A DNA stretch of 6,445 bases from positions 1 to 6,445 of the forward strand of contig LNFD01000286.1 in NCBI GenBank assembly GCA_001464255.1. The letters run 5' to 3'. The number at the start of each line of letters is the position of its first letter. Position 1 is the first letter of the stretch. The notes beneath the pieces were generated by a model. It saw nothing but the letters and a program-made list of their open reading frames with translations, was not told where the DNA came from and did not search any database. Below, in pieces: positions 1-5,634 of the stretch. The position numbers and the translations under genes are program-made. This stretch comes from Actinomycetales bacterium Ga0077552. GTDB lineage: Bacteria > Actinomycetota > Actinomycetes > Actinomycetales > Microbacteriaceae.

Positions 1-86
1 GTCTCGACGATGCGCTTCGCGACGCGCTTGATGCTCTCGGCATCGGCGACCGAGGAGCCGCCGAACTTCTGCACGATGAGGCTCAC
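1..86 (-). CDS. lysC: Aspartate kinase, N-terminal fragment (cut by the window edge)
   Basis: Aspartokinase phosphorylates L-aspartate with ATP, the first step towards lysine, methionine, threonine and diaminopimelate in the cytoplasm. Only the first 28 codons are visible. They begin MSLIVQKFGGSSVADAE and continue SIKRVAKRIVE. The KFGGSSVAD segment (residues 7-15) is the conserved nucleotide-binding signature of the amino-acid-kinase fold in aspartokinases. The start is GTG at 86-84. It is supported by an AGGAG ribosome site at 94-98 with 7 nt spacing and by agreement with the family's usual N terminus (M-x-LIVQKFGGSS). The gene lies 64 bp after the DUF4260 gene on the same strand. In many actinobacteria aspartokinase lies shortly downstream of dnaX/recR, which fits this locus. 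The remaining catalytic part and the regulatory ACT domains are outside the window. The symbol could equally be ask. Confidence 0.93.
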   Translation of the reverse strand, partial: MSLIVQKFGGSSVADAESIKRVAKRIVE

Positions 87-150
87 GGCGGTACTCCTGG
101 AGAATTGGTGGCGAGGCGGCGGCGCGGGCGGGGAAGCCGACCGCTCGATT
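87..150 (-). promoter_or_regulatory. Leader between the DUF4260 gene and lysC
   Basis: This 64-bp gap holds the lysC ribosome site (AGGAG, 94-98). At its far end is a weak 5-bp inverted repeat, CCGCT (141-145) and AGCGG (153-157), that spans the DUF4260 stop codon. I see no convincing -35/-10 pair and no strong terminator, so lysC may be cotranscribed with the upstream genes or use a promoter I cannot recognise. Confidence 0.3.
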
Positions 151-615
151 CTAGCGGCGCGGTATGCCCGCCTCGGCATGGGGCCGGGCGGCCGAGGCCC
201 CGCGCACACGCACGCGCATCGAGCCGTCGCGGGCGCGCAGCGTGTAGCCGACCGCGCGATCCCAGACGATGTGCACCATCCAGGCGGCGGCCACGATCAC
301 GACGGTCGTCTGAGCGAGCAGGATGCCGATGCCGGCGAGCACGATCGGCCCCGGCAGGGCGTGCGTCGCGTTGTAGAGCCCGACCATGCTCGCGGGCATG
401 CGCCCCGGCGCCTCGGGCCGGCGGAACCGCACGAGCGGCACGAGGTCGGGCGCGAGCAGGCCGAGGGCGACCCACCATCCCGAGGTCTGCGTGACGCTCG
501 CCCCGACGATGGTCGCGGCGAGCGCGAGGATCGCGATGACGAGCAGCAGCGGGCGCACGCGGTGGCCGGCGACGAGGCGGGCGGCGGACGTACCGCCGAC
601 CGCGACCGCGCTCAC
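151..615 (-). CDS. DUF4260 family small integral membrane protein
   Basis: A 154-aa membrane protein of unknown biochemical role. It has four hydrophobic segments at about residues 22-40, 46-63, 84-101 and 102-117, and a basic Arg-rich cytoplasm-like tail (131-154). Family-like landmarks are LLAPDLVPL (53-61), YNATHALPGP (81-90) and HIVWDRAVGY (115-124). These match the Pfam DUF4260 pattern as I remember it: APD after the second helix, a YN-x-x-H motif and the HI-x-x-DR-x-x-GY ending. The GTG start at 615-613 overlaps the TGA of the tetR reading frame (612-614) by 4 bp, indicating translational coupling. The position in the cassette suggests that it is controlled together with the SRPBCC protein and the TetR regulator. 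The function is not known to me. The conserved charged and aromatic residues in the membrane could mean a binding or enzymatic role, but nothing in the sequence decides this. Confidence 0.8.
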   Translation of the reverse strand: MSAVAVGGTSAARLVAGHRVRPLLLVIAILALAATIVGASVTQTSGWWVALGLLAPDLVPLVRFRRPEAPGRMPASMVGLYNATHALPGPIVLAGIGILLAQTTVVIVAAAWMVHIVWDRAVGYTLRARDGSMRVRVRGASAARPHAEAGIPRR

Positions 616-1155
616 GGGCGGGCTCCTCGCACGGCGAGCTCGACGAGCTGGCGCGCGGCGTCGTCGCTCGTCGGCCGACCGCACAGCGTGCGCACGTGCA
701 TGGGGTTGACGATCTGCTCCCACACGATGATCGGGTCGAGGTCGCGGCGGATCACACCGGCGTCGCCGAGCCGCTGCAGGGGTTCGCGCGCGAGCTCGTA
801 GCGGTCGCGGAAGAAATCGTCGGCGAGCGCGACGAGCTCGGGCGTCGCGGCCGAGGCGGCGATCGCGGCGCGCAGGATATTGCCCGCCTGCGGGCTGCGC
901 AGCGCGGCGGCGACCGAGACCGCGAGCGTCTCGAGGGCCGCGCGCGGGTCGGTCGCGTCGACGGGCGGCACCACCTGCTCGCCGAGGCGGCGGATCGCGG
1001 CGGCGACGAGCAGCTCGCGGGTCTCGAAGCGCCGGTAGATCGTGGTCTTGTGCCGTGATGGCCGCCCCGCGCTCGGCGAGCAGCGTGATCGTCGTATCGA
1101 GCACGGTCGCCTCGACAGCGGCGCCGCGGCGGCGCGGCTCGGCCGCGGCACTCAC
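612..1155 (-). pseudogene. TetR/AcrR-family transcriptional regulator, frame-disrupted in its helix-turn-helix
   Basis: The gene starts at GTG 1155-1153, which overlaps the upstream stop codon by 4 bp. The first 34 codons (1155-1054) encode a normal TetR helix 1 ending LLAERGAAIT. The protein then continues only in another frame from 1052 down to the stop at 612. There it begins HKTTIYRRFETRELL, the usual end of the recognition helix and helix 4, followed by an intact ligand domain of about 130 residues that includes DDFFRDRYELAREPL and WEQIVNPMH. The normal family sequence between the two parts is about ten residues (helix 2 and the turn, of the type VDEIAARAGV). One base remains at the junction, so about 29 bases are missing. 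Full length would be about 190 aa, typical for TetR. Read as given, translation from GTG leaves the TetR frame after residue 34, loses helix 2 and the effector domain, and enters the downstream frame. The protein should not bind DNA or ligand. Its likely targets are the two palindromes at 1638-1699. A sequence error remains possible. Confidence 0.85.
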
Positions 1156-1619
1156 GCGGCGACCCGCGCGGCGAGCTCGGTGTTCATGCGGGCGAACGCG
1201 GCCGGGGTGTCGACCGTGAGCATGCGGCGGAACGCGGGCACGAGCATCCCTGACAGCACCTCGCTGTGGATGAGCCGGCTGCGGTTCGCATCGATCGGCA
1301 CGATCTCGAAGCGGTGCCGGCCGTCGAGCACGCCGGGGACGCCGACGCGGCCGAGCCAGACGAGCAGCCGCCCGGGCTCGAGCTCGACGATGCGCGGGCG
1401 GAAGGTCTGGCCGCTCGAGTCGGTGGGCTCGATGCGCACGGTCTGGCGCTCGCCCATCGCGAGCTCGCCCTGCCACGAGCGGATGAAGGTGTTCCACTGC
1501 GGGTAGGCGTCGCGATCGACGAGGGCCGCCCAGACCTCGGCGGCCGGTCGGTCGATCTCGATGCTCGTCGCGATCTCGACGCGGAAGGCGGTCGAGGTGA
1601 CGGTGTCGGTGGGGGTCAT
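1152..1619 (-). CDS. SRPBCC / START-like domain protein (polyketide cyclase/dehydrase-type)
   Basis: A 155-aa soluble protein with one SRPBCC fold, a helix-grip domain with a deep hydrophobic ligand pocket. The pattern is typical: first strand VEIATSIEIDRPAAEVWAAL (14-33), the helix and DRDAYPQWNTFI (36-47), then beta strands with EPGRLLVWLGRVGVPGVLDG. The second half has HRFEIVPIDANRSRLIHSE, and the long C-terminal helix comes last (about 130-155). This resembles small single-domain members that bind lipids or aromatic ligands. No catalytic residues can be assigned. I chose ATG 1619-1617 because a GAGAGG ribosome site (1629-1634) lies 9 nt upstream. The alternative ATG at 1628-1626 would directly abut that site with no spacer. 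It is the first gene of the SRPBCC-tetR-DUF4260 cassette, and its promoter region carries the paired operators. Its stop overlaps the tetR start by 4 bp. The substrate is unknown. Confidence 0.85.
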   Translation of the reverse strand: MTPTDTVTSTAFRVEIATSIEIDRPAAEVWAALVDRDAYPQWNTFIRSWQGELAMGERQTVRIEPTDSSGQTFRPRIVELEPGRLLVWLGRVGVPGVLDGRHRFEIVPIDANRSRLIHSEVLSGMLVPAFRRMLTVDTPAAFARMNTELAARVAA

Positions 1620-1637
1620 GCGGGGCATCCTCTCTTA

Positions 1638-1653
1638 TGCAACTTCTGTTGCG
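1638..1653. promoter_or_regulatory. Operator-like palindrome 1 (promoter-proximal)
   Basis: GCAAC (1639-1643), a 4-bp centre TTCT, and GTTGC (1648-1652) form a dyad. It is flanked by TTAT (1635-1638) and ATAA (1654-1657), which extend the symmetry with one extra base. The 15 bases 1638-1652 recur exactly, in reverse complement, at 1685-1699. The site lies at or just after the predicted transcription start of the SRPBCC gene and just before its ribosome site, a classic position for a repressor. By proximity the likely binder is the TetR protein of the same cassette. This is inference. Confidence 0.7.
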
Positions 1654-1659
1654 ATAAGC

Positions 1660-1688
1660 AGACTACGCCCATCAGAGCGCTAATGCAA
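1660..1688 (-). promoter_or_regulatory. Candidate promoter of the SRPBCC cassette
   Basis: Reading the minus strand, a -35-like TTGCAT (1688-1683) is followed after 17 bp by a -10-like TAGTCT (1665-1660). Each hexamer matches the sigma-70 consensus at only about three positions, so the call rests mostly on spacing and on the placement of the two palindromes. One covers the -35 box and the other the expected start near 1653. Other hexamers could be drawn in this gap. Confidence 0.35.
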
Positions 1689-1699
1689 CAGAAGTTGCA
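1684..1699. promoter_or_regulatory. Operator-like palindrome 2 (overlaps the -35 region)
   Basis: TGCAAC (1684-1689), centre AGAA, GTTGCA (1694-1699): a perfect 6-bp dyad with a 4-bp centre. Bases 1685-1699 are the exact reverse complement of 1638-1652 in palindrome 1, and the two centres are 46 bp apart. It starts 8 bp beyond the recR stop codon. Taken together the two copies also form a 15-bp inverted repeat with a 32-bp loop. Read-through RNA from recR could therefore fold into a long hairpin here. Confidence 0.72.
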
Positions 1700-1706
1700 A
1701 TACCAC

Positions 1707-2306
1707 CTAGCGCTCGACCGTGCGCCGCCCCTCGAAGGCGCGGCCGAGCGTGACCTCGTCGGCGTACTCGAGGTCGCCGCCGACCGGCAGGCCGCTCGCG
1801 AGGCGCGAGACCGTGAGGCCCGGTTGCACGAGCAGGCGCGAGAGGTAGGTGGCTGTGGCCTCGCCCTCGAGGTTGGGGTCGGTCGCGATGATGACCTCGG
1901 TCACGGTGCCGTCGCGCAGGCGCGCGAGCAGCTGGGCGATGCGCAGGTCGTCGGGGCCGATGCCGTCGATCGGGCTGATGGCGCCGCCGAGCACGTGGTA
2001 GAGCCCGCGGAACTCGCGCGTGCGCTCGATCGCCACGACGTCTTTCGCCTCCTCGACGACGCAGATCGTCGTCGGGCTGCGGCGCACGTCGCGGCAGATC
2101 GAGCATTGCGCCTCTTCCGCGACGTTGCCGCAGATCTCGCAGAAGCGCACCTTCTCGCGCACGTCGATGAGCAGCTGCGCGAGGTGCGCGACATCGAACG
2201 ACTCGGTCTGCAGGATATGGAAGGCGATGCGCTGCGCCGACTTGGGGCCGATGCCGGGCAGGCGCCCGAACTCGTCGATGAGGTCTTGGATGATGCCGTC
2301 GTACAC
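1707..2306 (-). CDS. recR: Recombination mediator protein RecR
   Basis: RecR works with RecF and RecO to load RecA onto SSB-coated single-stranded DNA at gaps, in the cytoplasm. The 199-aa protein has the usual length and all parts in order. The helix-hairpin-helix comes first (LPGIGPKSAQRIAFHIL, 16-32). The four-cysteine zinc site follows at C56, C59, C68 and C71 (FCEICG...CSICRD). The Toprim domain starts at about residue 79 with the acidic VVEE (83-86) and ATDPNLEGEAT (141-151). The C-terminal motif is GLPVGGDLEYADEVTLGRAFEGR. The start is GTG at 2306-2304, matching the family's usual MY-x-G-x-x-QDLIDE beginning; the ribosome site is weak. It lies 28 bp after dnaX and is probably cotranscribed with it. 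The ybaB/ebfC gene commonly found between the two in other bacteria is absent. No defects are seen. Confidence 0.97.
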   Translation of the reverse strand: MYDGIIQDLIDEFGRLPGIGPKSAQRIAFHILQTESFDVAHLAQLLIDVREKVRFCEICGNVAEEAQCSICRDVRRSPTTICVVEEAKDVVAIERTREFRGLYHVLGGAISPIDGIGPDDLRIAQLLARLRDGTVTEVIIATDPNLEGEATATYLSRLLVQPGLTVSRLASGLPVGGDLEYADEVTLGRAFEGRRTVER

Positions 2307-2334
2307 GTCAGCTCTGCTCTCTCGGCTCTCAGGC

Positions 2335-4438
2335 CTAGTACTCGTCGCGCAAGGGGTCGGGCGCGTCGGCGCTCGAGGGGCGGTCGGGGTCGTGCGGCAC
2401 CGCGGCCGCGGCGGGCTCGGCGAAGAGGTCGACGGGCTCGGCGCTCACGAGCGGCACGATGGTCTCCTCCACAAGGAAGGTCGCCCCGAGCACCTCGCGC
2501 ACGACGGCCTCGCCGTAGCGCTGGCGCCCGGTCGCGTCGGCCGGGTGCGGCACCGCGACGCGCGGCGCGGCGGGCTCGGGCTCACCGGGCTCGGGTTCGG
2601 CGGGTGAGGGCGGGCTGTCGGGCGACGGGATGCTCGCCGGCGCCGCGACCGCGCCCGGGATCGCCGTCACGACCCAGTCGGTCACCGCCGCGCTCTGCGC
2701 GGAGGAGGATGCGGGGGCGGCAGGGCTGGAGGCAGCGGCGCGCGGGCGGGCGGGTGCGGGAGCCGGGTCGGGGTCGGCGGCTGCGTCCGCCGGAGCGTCG
2801 GCCGCCGCGGGAGCGGCGGGTGCGGCGGGGCGCGCATCCGGCGTCGATTCGACCCGCACGCGGAACTTGACGCGGGCGCCGAGCACCGACTGGATGGCCG
2901 CGCGCACGTGCTCGCTCACGCTGTCGGCGGGCGCGGCGCGGTGCTTGAAGGCGGCGGCATCGGCCTCGGTCGGGAAGGCGATCGTGAGCACGTCGTCGTC
3001 GAGCGCGAAGGGCGTCGTGCCGAACACGACCGTCCACGAGCTGCGCTTGGCCTGCTGCACGGCGTCGAGCACGGCGGGCCACGCCTCGCGCAACGTGGCG
3101 AGGGTGAGCGGCGCGGGCTCGGCGGGCACTGCGGCTGGCGCGGAGGCATCCGTGGGAGCATCGTCGACCGCCGACGGCGGTGCAGCGGCGGGCGCCGGTT
3201 CGACCGGGGCCGATTCAGACGATCGCGGGTGCGGCAGGAGCGGTCGCGGCCGGAGCCGTCGCTGCCGGTGCGGGCACGGCGGGTGCCGCGACCGGCGCCG
3301 CCGCACGAGCGATCGGTGCCGTCGCCACGGCATCGGCCCCGAGGGCGACGAGCACGCGCGCGGTCATGAGCTCGAGGTGCAAGCGGGGCGACGTTGCCCC
3401 GGTCATCTCGGTGAGGGCCTTGTTGACGACGTCGGCCGCGCGCGAGAGCTCGGCGGGGGCGAACATCGTGGCCTGGTCGCGCATGCTCTGCAGGTCGTCG
3501 GCCGGGATGCCGTGCAGCACCGAGGCGGCGCTGTCGGCGGTCGCCTGCACGACGATGAGGTCGCGCAGGCGCTCGAGCAGGTCGTCGACGAACCGCCGGG
3601 GGTCTTGCCCCGTCTGGATGACGCGATCGACCGCGTGGAACGCGGCCCCGGCATCCCGCGCCGCGATCGCGACGACGACCTCGTCGAGGAGCGCGCCGTG
3701 CGTGTAGCCGAGCAGGGCGACGGCCCGCTCGTACGTGACGGTCGCGTCATCGCTGCCAGCCATGAGCTGGTCGAGCAGCGAGAGGGTGTCGCGCACCGAG
3801 CCGCCGCCGGCGCGCACGACGAGCGGCAGCACGCCCGGCTCGATCGTGACCTTCTCGCTCTCGCACAGCTGCTGCACGTACTCGAGCAGCTGGGCGGGCG
3901 GCACGAGCCGGAAGGGGTAGTGGTGCGTGCGCGAGCGGATCGTGCCGATGACCTTCTCGGGCTCGGTCGTGGCGAAGATGAACTTCACGTGCTCGGGCGG
4001 CTCTTCGACGATCTTGAGCAGCGCGTTGAAGCCCTGCGGCGTCACCATGTGCGCCTCGTCGAGGATGAAGATCTTGTAGCGGTCGCGCGCGGGGGCGAAC
4101 ACGGCGCGCTCTCGCAGGTCGCGGGCGTCGTCGACGCCGTTGTGGCTCGCGGCGTCGATCTCGACGACGTCGAGCGATCCGCCGCCGTCGCGACTGAGCT
4201 CGATGCAGCTCGGGCAGACGCCGCACGGGGTGTCGGTCGGCCCCTCGGCGCAGTTGAGGCAGCGGGCGAGGATGCGCGCGCTCGTCGTCTTGCCGCAGCC
4301 GCGCGGCCCGCTGAAGAGATAGGCGTGGTTGACCCGGTCGCCGCGCAGCGCGGCCCGCAGGGGGTCGGTCACGTGCGCCTGGCCGATGAGCTCGGCGAAG
4401 GTCTCGGGCCGGTAGCGGCGGTAGAGGGCGGTGACCAC
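2335..4438 (-). CDS. dnaX: DNA polymerase III subunit gamma/tau, with a +1 frame change in the linker
   Basis: DnaX is the ATPase of the clamp loader. It opens the beta clamp and, as tau, links it to the polymerase and helicase. The first frame (4438-3218, 407 codons) holds the complete AAA+ part, numbered from the GTG at 4438. This comprises ALYRRYRPETF at the N terminus, Walker A GPRGCGKTT (44-52), zinc cysteines C63, C72, C75 and C78, Walker B ILDEAH and sensor 1 FIFATTEPEKV (153-163). The clamp-loader collar follows, then an Ala/Pro linker ending PAAPAIV and a TGA (3217-3215). The C-terminal tau part continues in the next frame (3216-2335, 293 codons) with LTLATLREAWPAVLDAVQQA and EVLGATFLVEET. 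Joined, the product is 700 aa. The first frame alone resembles an E. coli gamma-sized product. I preferred GTG 4438 to ATG 4480 because the family starts at M-x-TALYRRYRP and ATG 4480 sits inside a hairpin. An AGGTGA lies about 15 nt upstream, a rather long spacing. Confidence 0.93.
3191..3211 (-). promoter_or_regulatory. Stem-loop just downstream of the dnaX frame-change point
   Basis: In the mRNA sense GGC-C-CCGGT-CGA-ACCGG-C-GCC folds as a 3-bp plus 5-bp stem with one C-C mismatch and a 3-nt loop. It begins 3 nt after the UGA (3217-3215), and so 6 nt after the GTC codon where the frames meet. Such a spacing is usual for frameshift-stimulating structures. In DNA this rich in GC, short stems are common by chance, so this is only suggestive. 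Confidence 0.35.
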
Positions 4439-4461
4439 GTGCCCAGCGTAGTCGTCACCTC

Positions 4462-4482
4462 GGATGCCCGAGCCGGGCATCC
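4462..4482 (-). terminator. Hairpin between ackA and dnaX (possible terminator or attenuator)
   Basis: A perfect 9-bp inverted repeat, GGATGCCCG (4462-4470) and CGGGCATCC (4474-4482), has a 3-nt loop. It starts 13 bp after the ackA stop codon and ends 23 bp before the dnaX GTG. There is no following T-run, so it is either a U-less terminator of the kind proposed for high-GC actinobacteria, or an RNA processing or attenuation structure. It probably separates acetate-metabolism transcripts from dnaX-recR. No clear dnaX promoter is visible in the short gap. Confidence 0.55.
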
Positions 4483-4495
4483 CGCCCCTCGCAGC

Positions 4496-5632
4496 TCAGC
4501 CGACGAGGGCGGCGGCGGCCTGCGCGATCGCGAGCTCTTCGTTGGTCGGCACCACGAGCACGGCGACGGGAGCACCCTCGGGCGAGATGACGCGCGCCTC
4601 GCGCGACGGCGAGCCGTTGCGGTCAGCGTCGATCGCGAGCCCCAGGTGCGCGAGCCCGTCGAGCGCGCGGGCCCGCAGCACGGGCGCGTTCTCGCCGATG
4701 CCGGCCGTGAAGACGACCGCGTCGAGGCCGCCCAGCTGGGCGAGGTACGCCCCGACGTAGTGCCGGATGCGGTGGGCCCAGACGTGGAGGGCGAGCGCGG
4801 CATCCGCATCGCCCGCATCGGCGGCCGCCATGACGTCGCGCATGTCGGCCGAGCCCGCGAGGCCGAGCAGGCCGCTGCGGCTGTTGAGCAGCGCGTCGAG
4901 CTCGTCGATCGAGAGGCCCGTGCGCAGCAAGTGCAGCAGCGCCCCGGGGTCGAGGTCGCCCGAGCGCGTGCCCATCACGAGGCCCGCGAGCGGGGTGAGC
5001 CCCATCGAGGTGTCGATCGAGCGGCCGCCGTCGACCGCCGTCGCCGACGAGCCGTTGCCGAGGTGCAGCACGATGAGCTTCAGCGACTCGAGCGGGCGGC
5101 CGAGCAGCGCGGCCGCTCGGCTGGCGACGAACTGGTGGCTCGTGCCGTGGAAGCCGTAGCGGCGCACCCCGTGCTCGGCCGCCACAGCGCGGTCGATCGC
5201 GTAGGTCGCCGCCGCGGCGGGCATCGACTGGTGGAACGCCGTGTCGAAGACGGCGACGTGCGGTACGCCGGGCAGGGCGAGGCGCGCGGCGTCGATGCCC
5301 GCGAGGTTCGCCGGGTTGTGCAGGGGCGCGAGCGCGCTGACGGCCCGGATGCCCGCCACGACCTCGTCGTCGATGACGACCGGCGCGGCGAAGAGCTCAC
5401 CGCCGTGCACGACGCGGTGCCCGACCGCGGCGATCGTCGCCGCCTCGGGGCCGAGGCGGTCGAGCACTAAGCGCATCCCCGATTCGTGGTCGACGGCACT
5501 GTTCTGATCAGCCCCCCCGCCCGGTTGGCCGAGCCGCTCGAGCAGCCCCGACAGCACGACCTGCTCGCTCACGACGTCGACGAGCTGGTACTTGATCGAG
5601 CTCGAGCCCGAGTTGACGACGAAGACGCGCAC
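4496..5632 (-). CDS. ackA: Acetate kinase
   Basis: Acetate kinase converts acetyl phosphate and ADP to acetate and ATP (reversible), the second step of the Pta-AckA pathway in the cytoplasm. The 378-aa protein is slightly shorter than the usual roughly 400 aa but has all signatures of the ASKHA fold. These are VNSGSSSIKY (6-15; N7 binds phosphate), VGHRVVHGG with R73, VFDTAFHQSMP with catalytic D130, and YGFHGTSH with H162. Next come the phosphate loop LHLGNGSSATAV (189-200), DTSMGLTPLAGLVMGTRSG with R223, the adenosine motif GIGENAP (311-317), and the C-terminal PTNEELAIA with E366. Residue roles follow the Methanosarcina enzyme by alignment of motifs. The start is GTG 5632-5630, two bases after the pta stop, with GGAG about 10 nt upstream, so the two are translationally coupled. 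The frame is intact throughout. Confidence 0.97.
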   Translation of the reverse strand: MRVFVVNSGSSSIKYQLVDVVSEQVVLSGLLERLGQPGGGADQNSAVDHESGMRLVLDRLGPEAATIAAVGHRVVHGGELFAAPVVIDDEVVAGIRAVSALAPLHNPANLAGIDAARLALPGVPHVAVFDTAFHQSMPAAAATYAIDRAVAAEHGVRRYGFHGTSHQFVASRAAALLGRPLESLKLIVLHLGNGSSATAVDGGRSIDTSMGLTPLAGLVMGTRSGDLDPGALLHLLRTGLSIDELDALLNSRSGLLGLAGSADMRDVMAAADAGDADAALALHVWAHRIRHYVGAYLAQLGGLDAVVFTAGIGENAPVLRARALDGLAHLGLAIDADRNGSPSREARVISPEGAPVAVLVVPTNEELAIAQAAAALVG

Positions 5633-5634
5633 GG

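Noticed and set aside
141..157. Short inverted repeat at the DUF4260 stop codon as a terminator
   Set aside because: It has only 5 bp of pairing with a 7-nt loop and no T-run. This is expected by chance in such GC-rich DNA.
612..1151. An ATG-started 179-codon frame as an intact TetR gene
   Set aside because: Its first ~33 residues (Arg/Ser/Pro-rich) are an out-of-frame reading of the real helix 1. Only the part from HKTTIYRRF onward is TetR-like, so this is a frame-broken gene rather than a variant N terminus.
1638..1699. The 15-bp inverted repeat as the ends of a tiny mobile element or a CRISPR-like repeat
   Set aside because: There are only two copies in opposite orientation, only 32 bp between them, no evident target duplication, and each arm is itself palindromic. 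Paired operators explain this better.
3218..3330. Repeated Ala/Pro/Thr codons in the dnaX linker as a tandem repeat element
   Set aside because: It is a degenerate low-complexity linker typical of actinobacterial DnaX. The units are not exact repeats at the DNA level.
4436..4480. Upstream ATG at 4480 as the dnaX start (adding 14 residues)
   Set aside because: It falls inside the intergenic hairpin. The extra residues have no family counterpart, and DnaX proteins usually begin at M-x-TALYRRYRP, as given by GTG 4438. The GAGGGG upstream of the ATG keeps it a minor alternative.
2630..5470. A 946-codon open frame on the plus strand, and another of 534 codons at 1266-2870
   Set aside because: Both lie antisense to well-recognised genes (dnaX, ackA; recR, SRPBCC gene). 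Their sequences are Arg/Gly/Asp/Val-rich in the manner of reverse-frame translation of GC-rich genes, with no recognisable domain. Long shadow frames are expected at this GC content.
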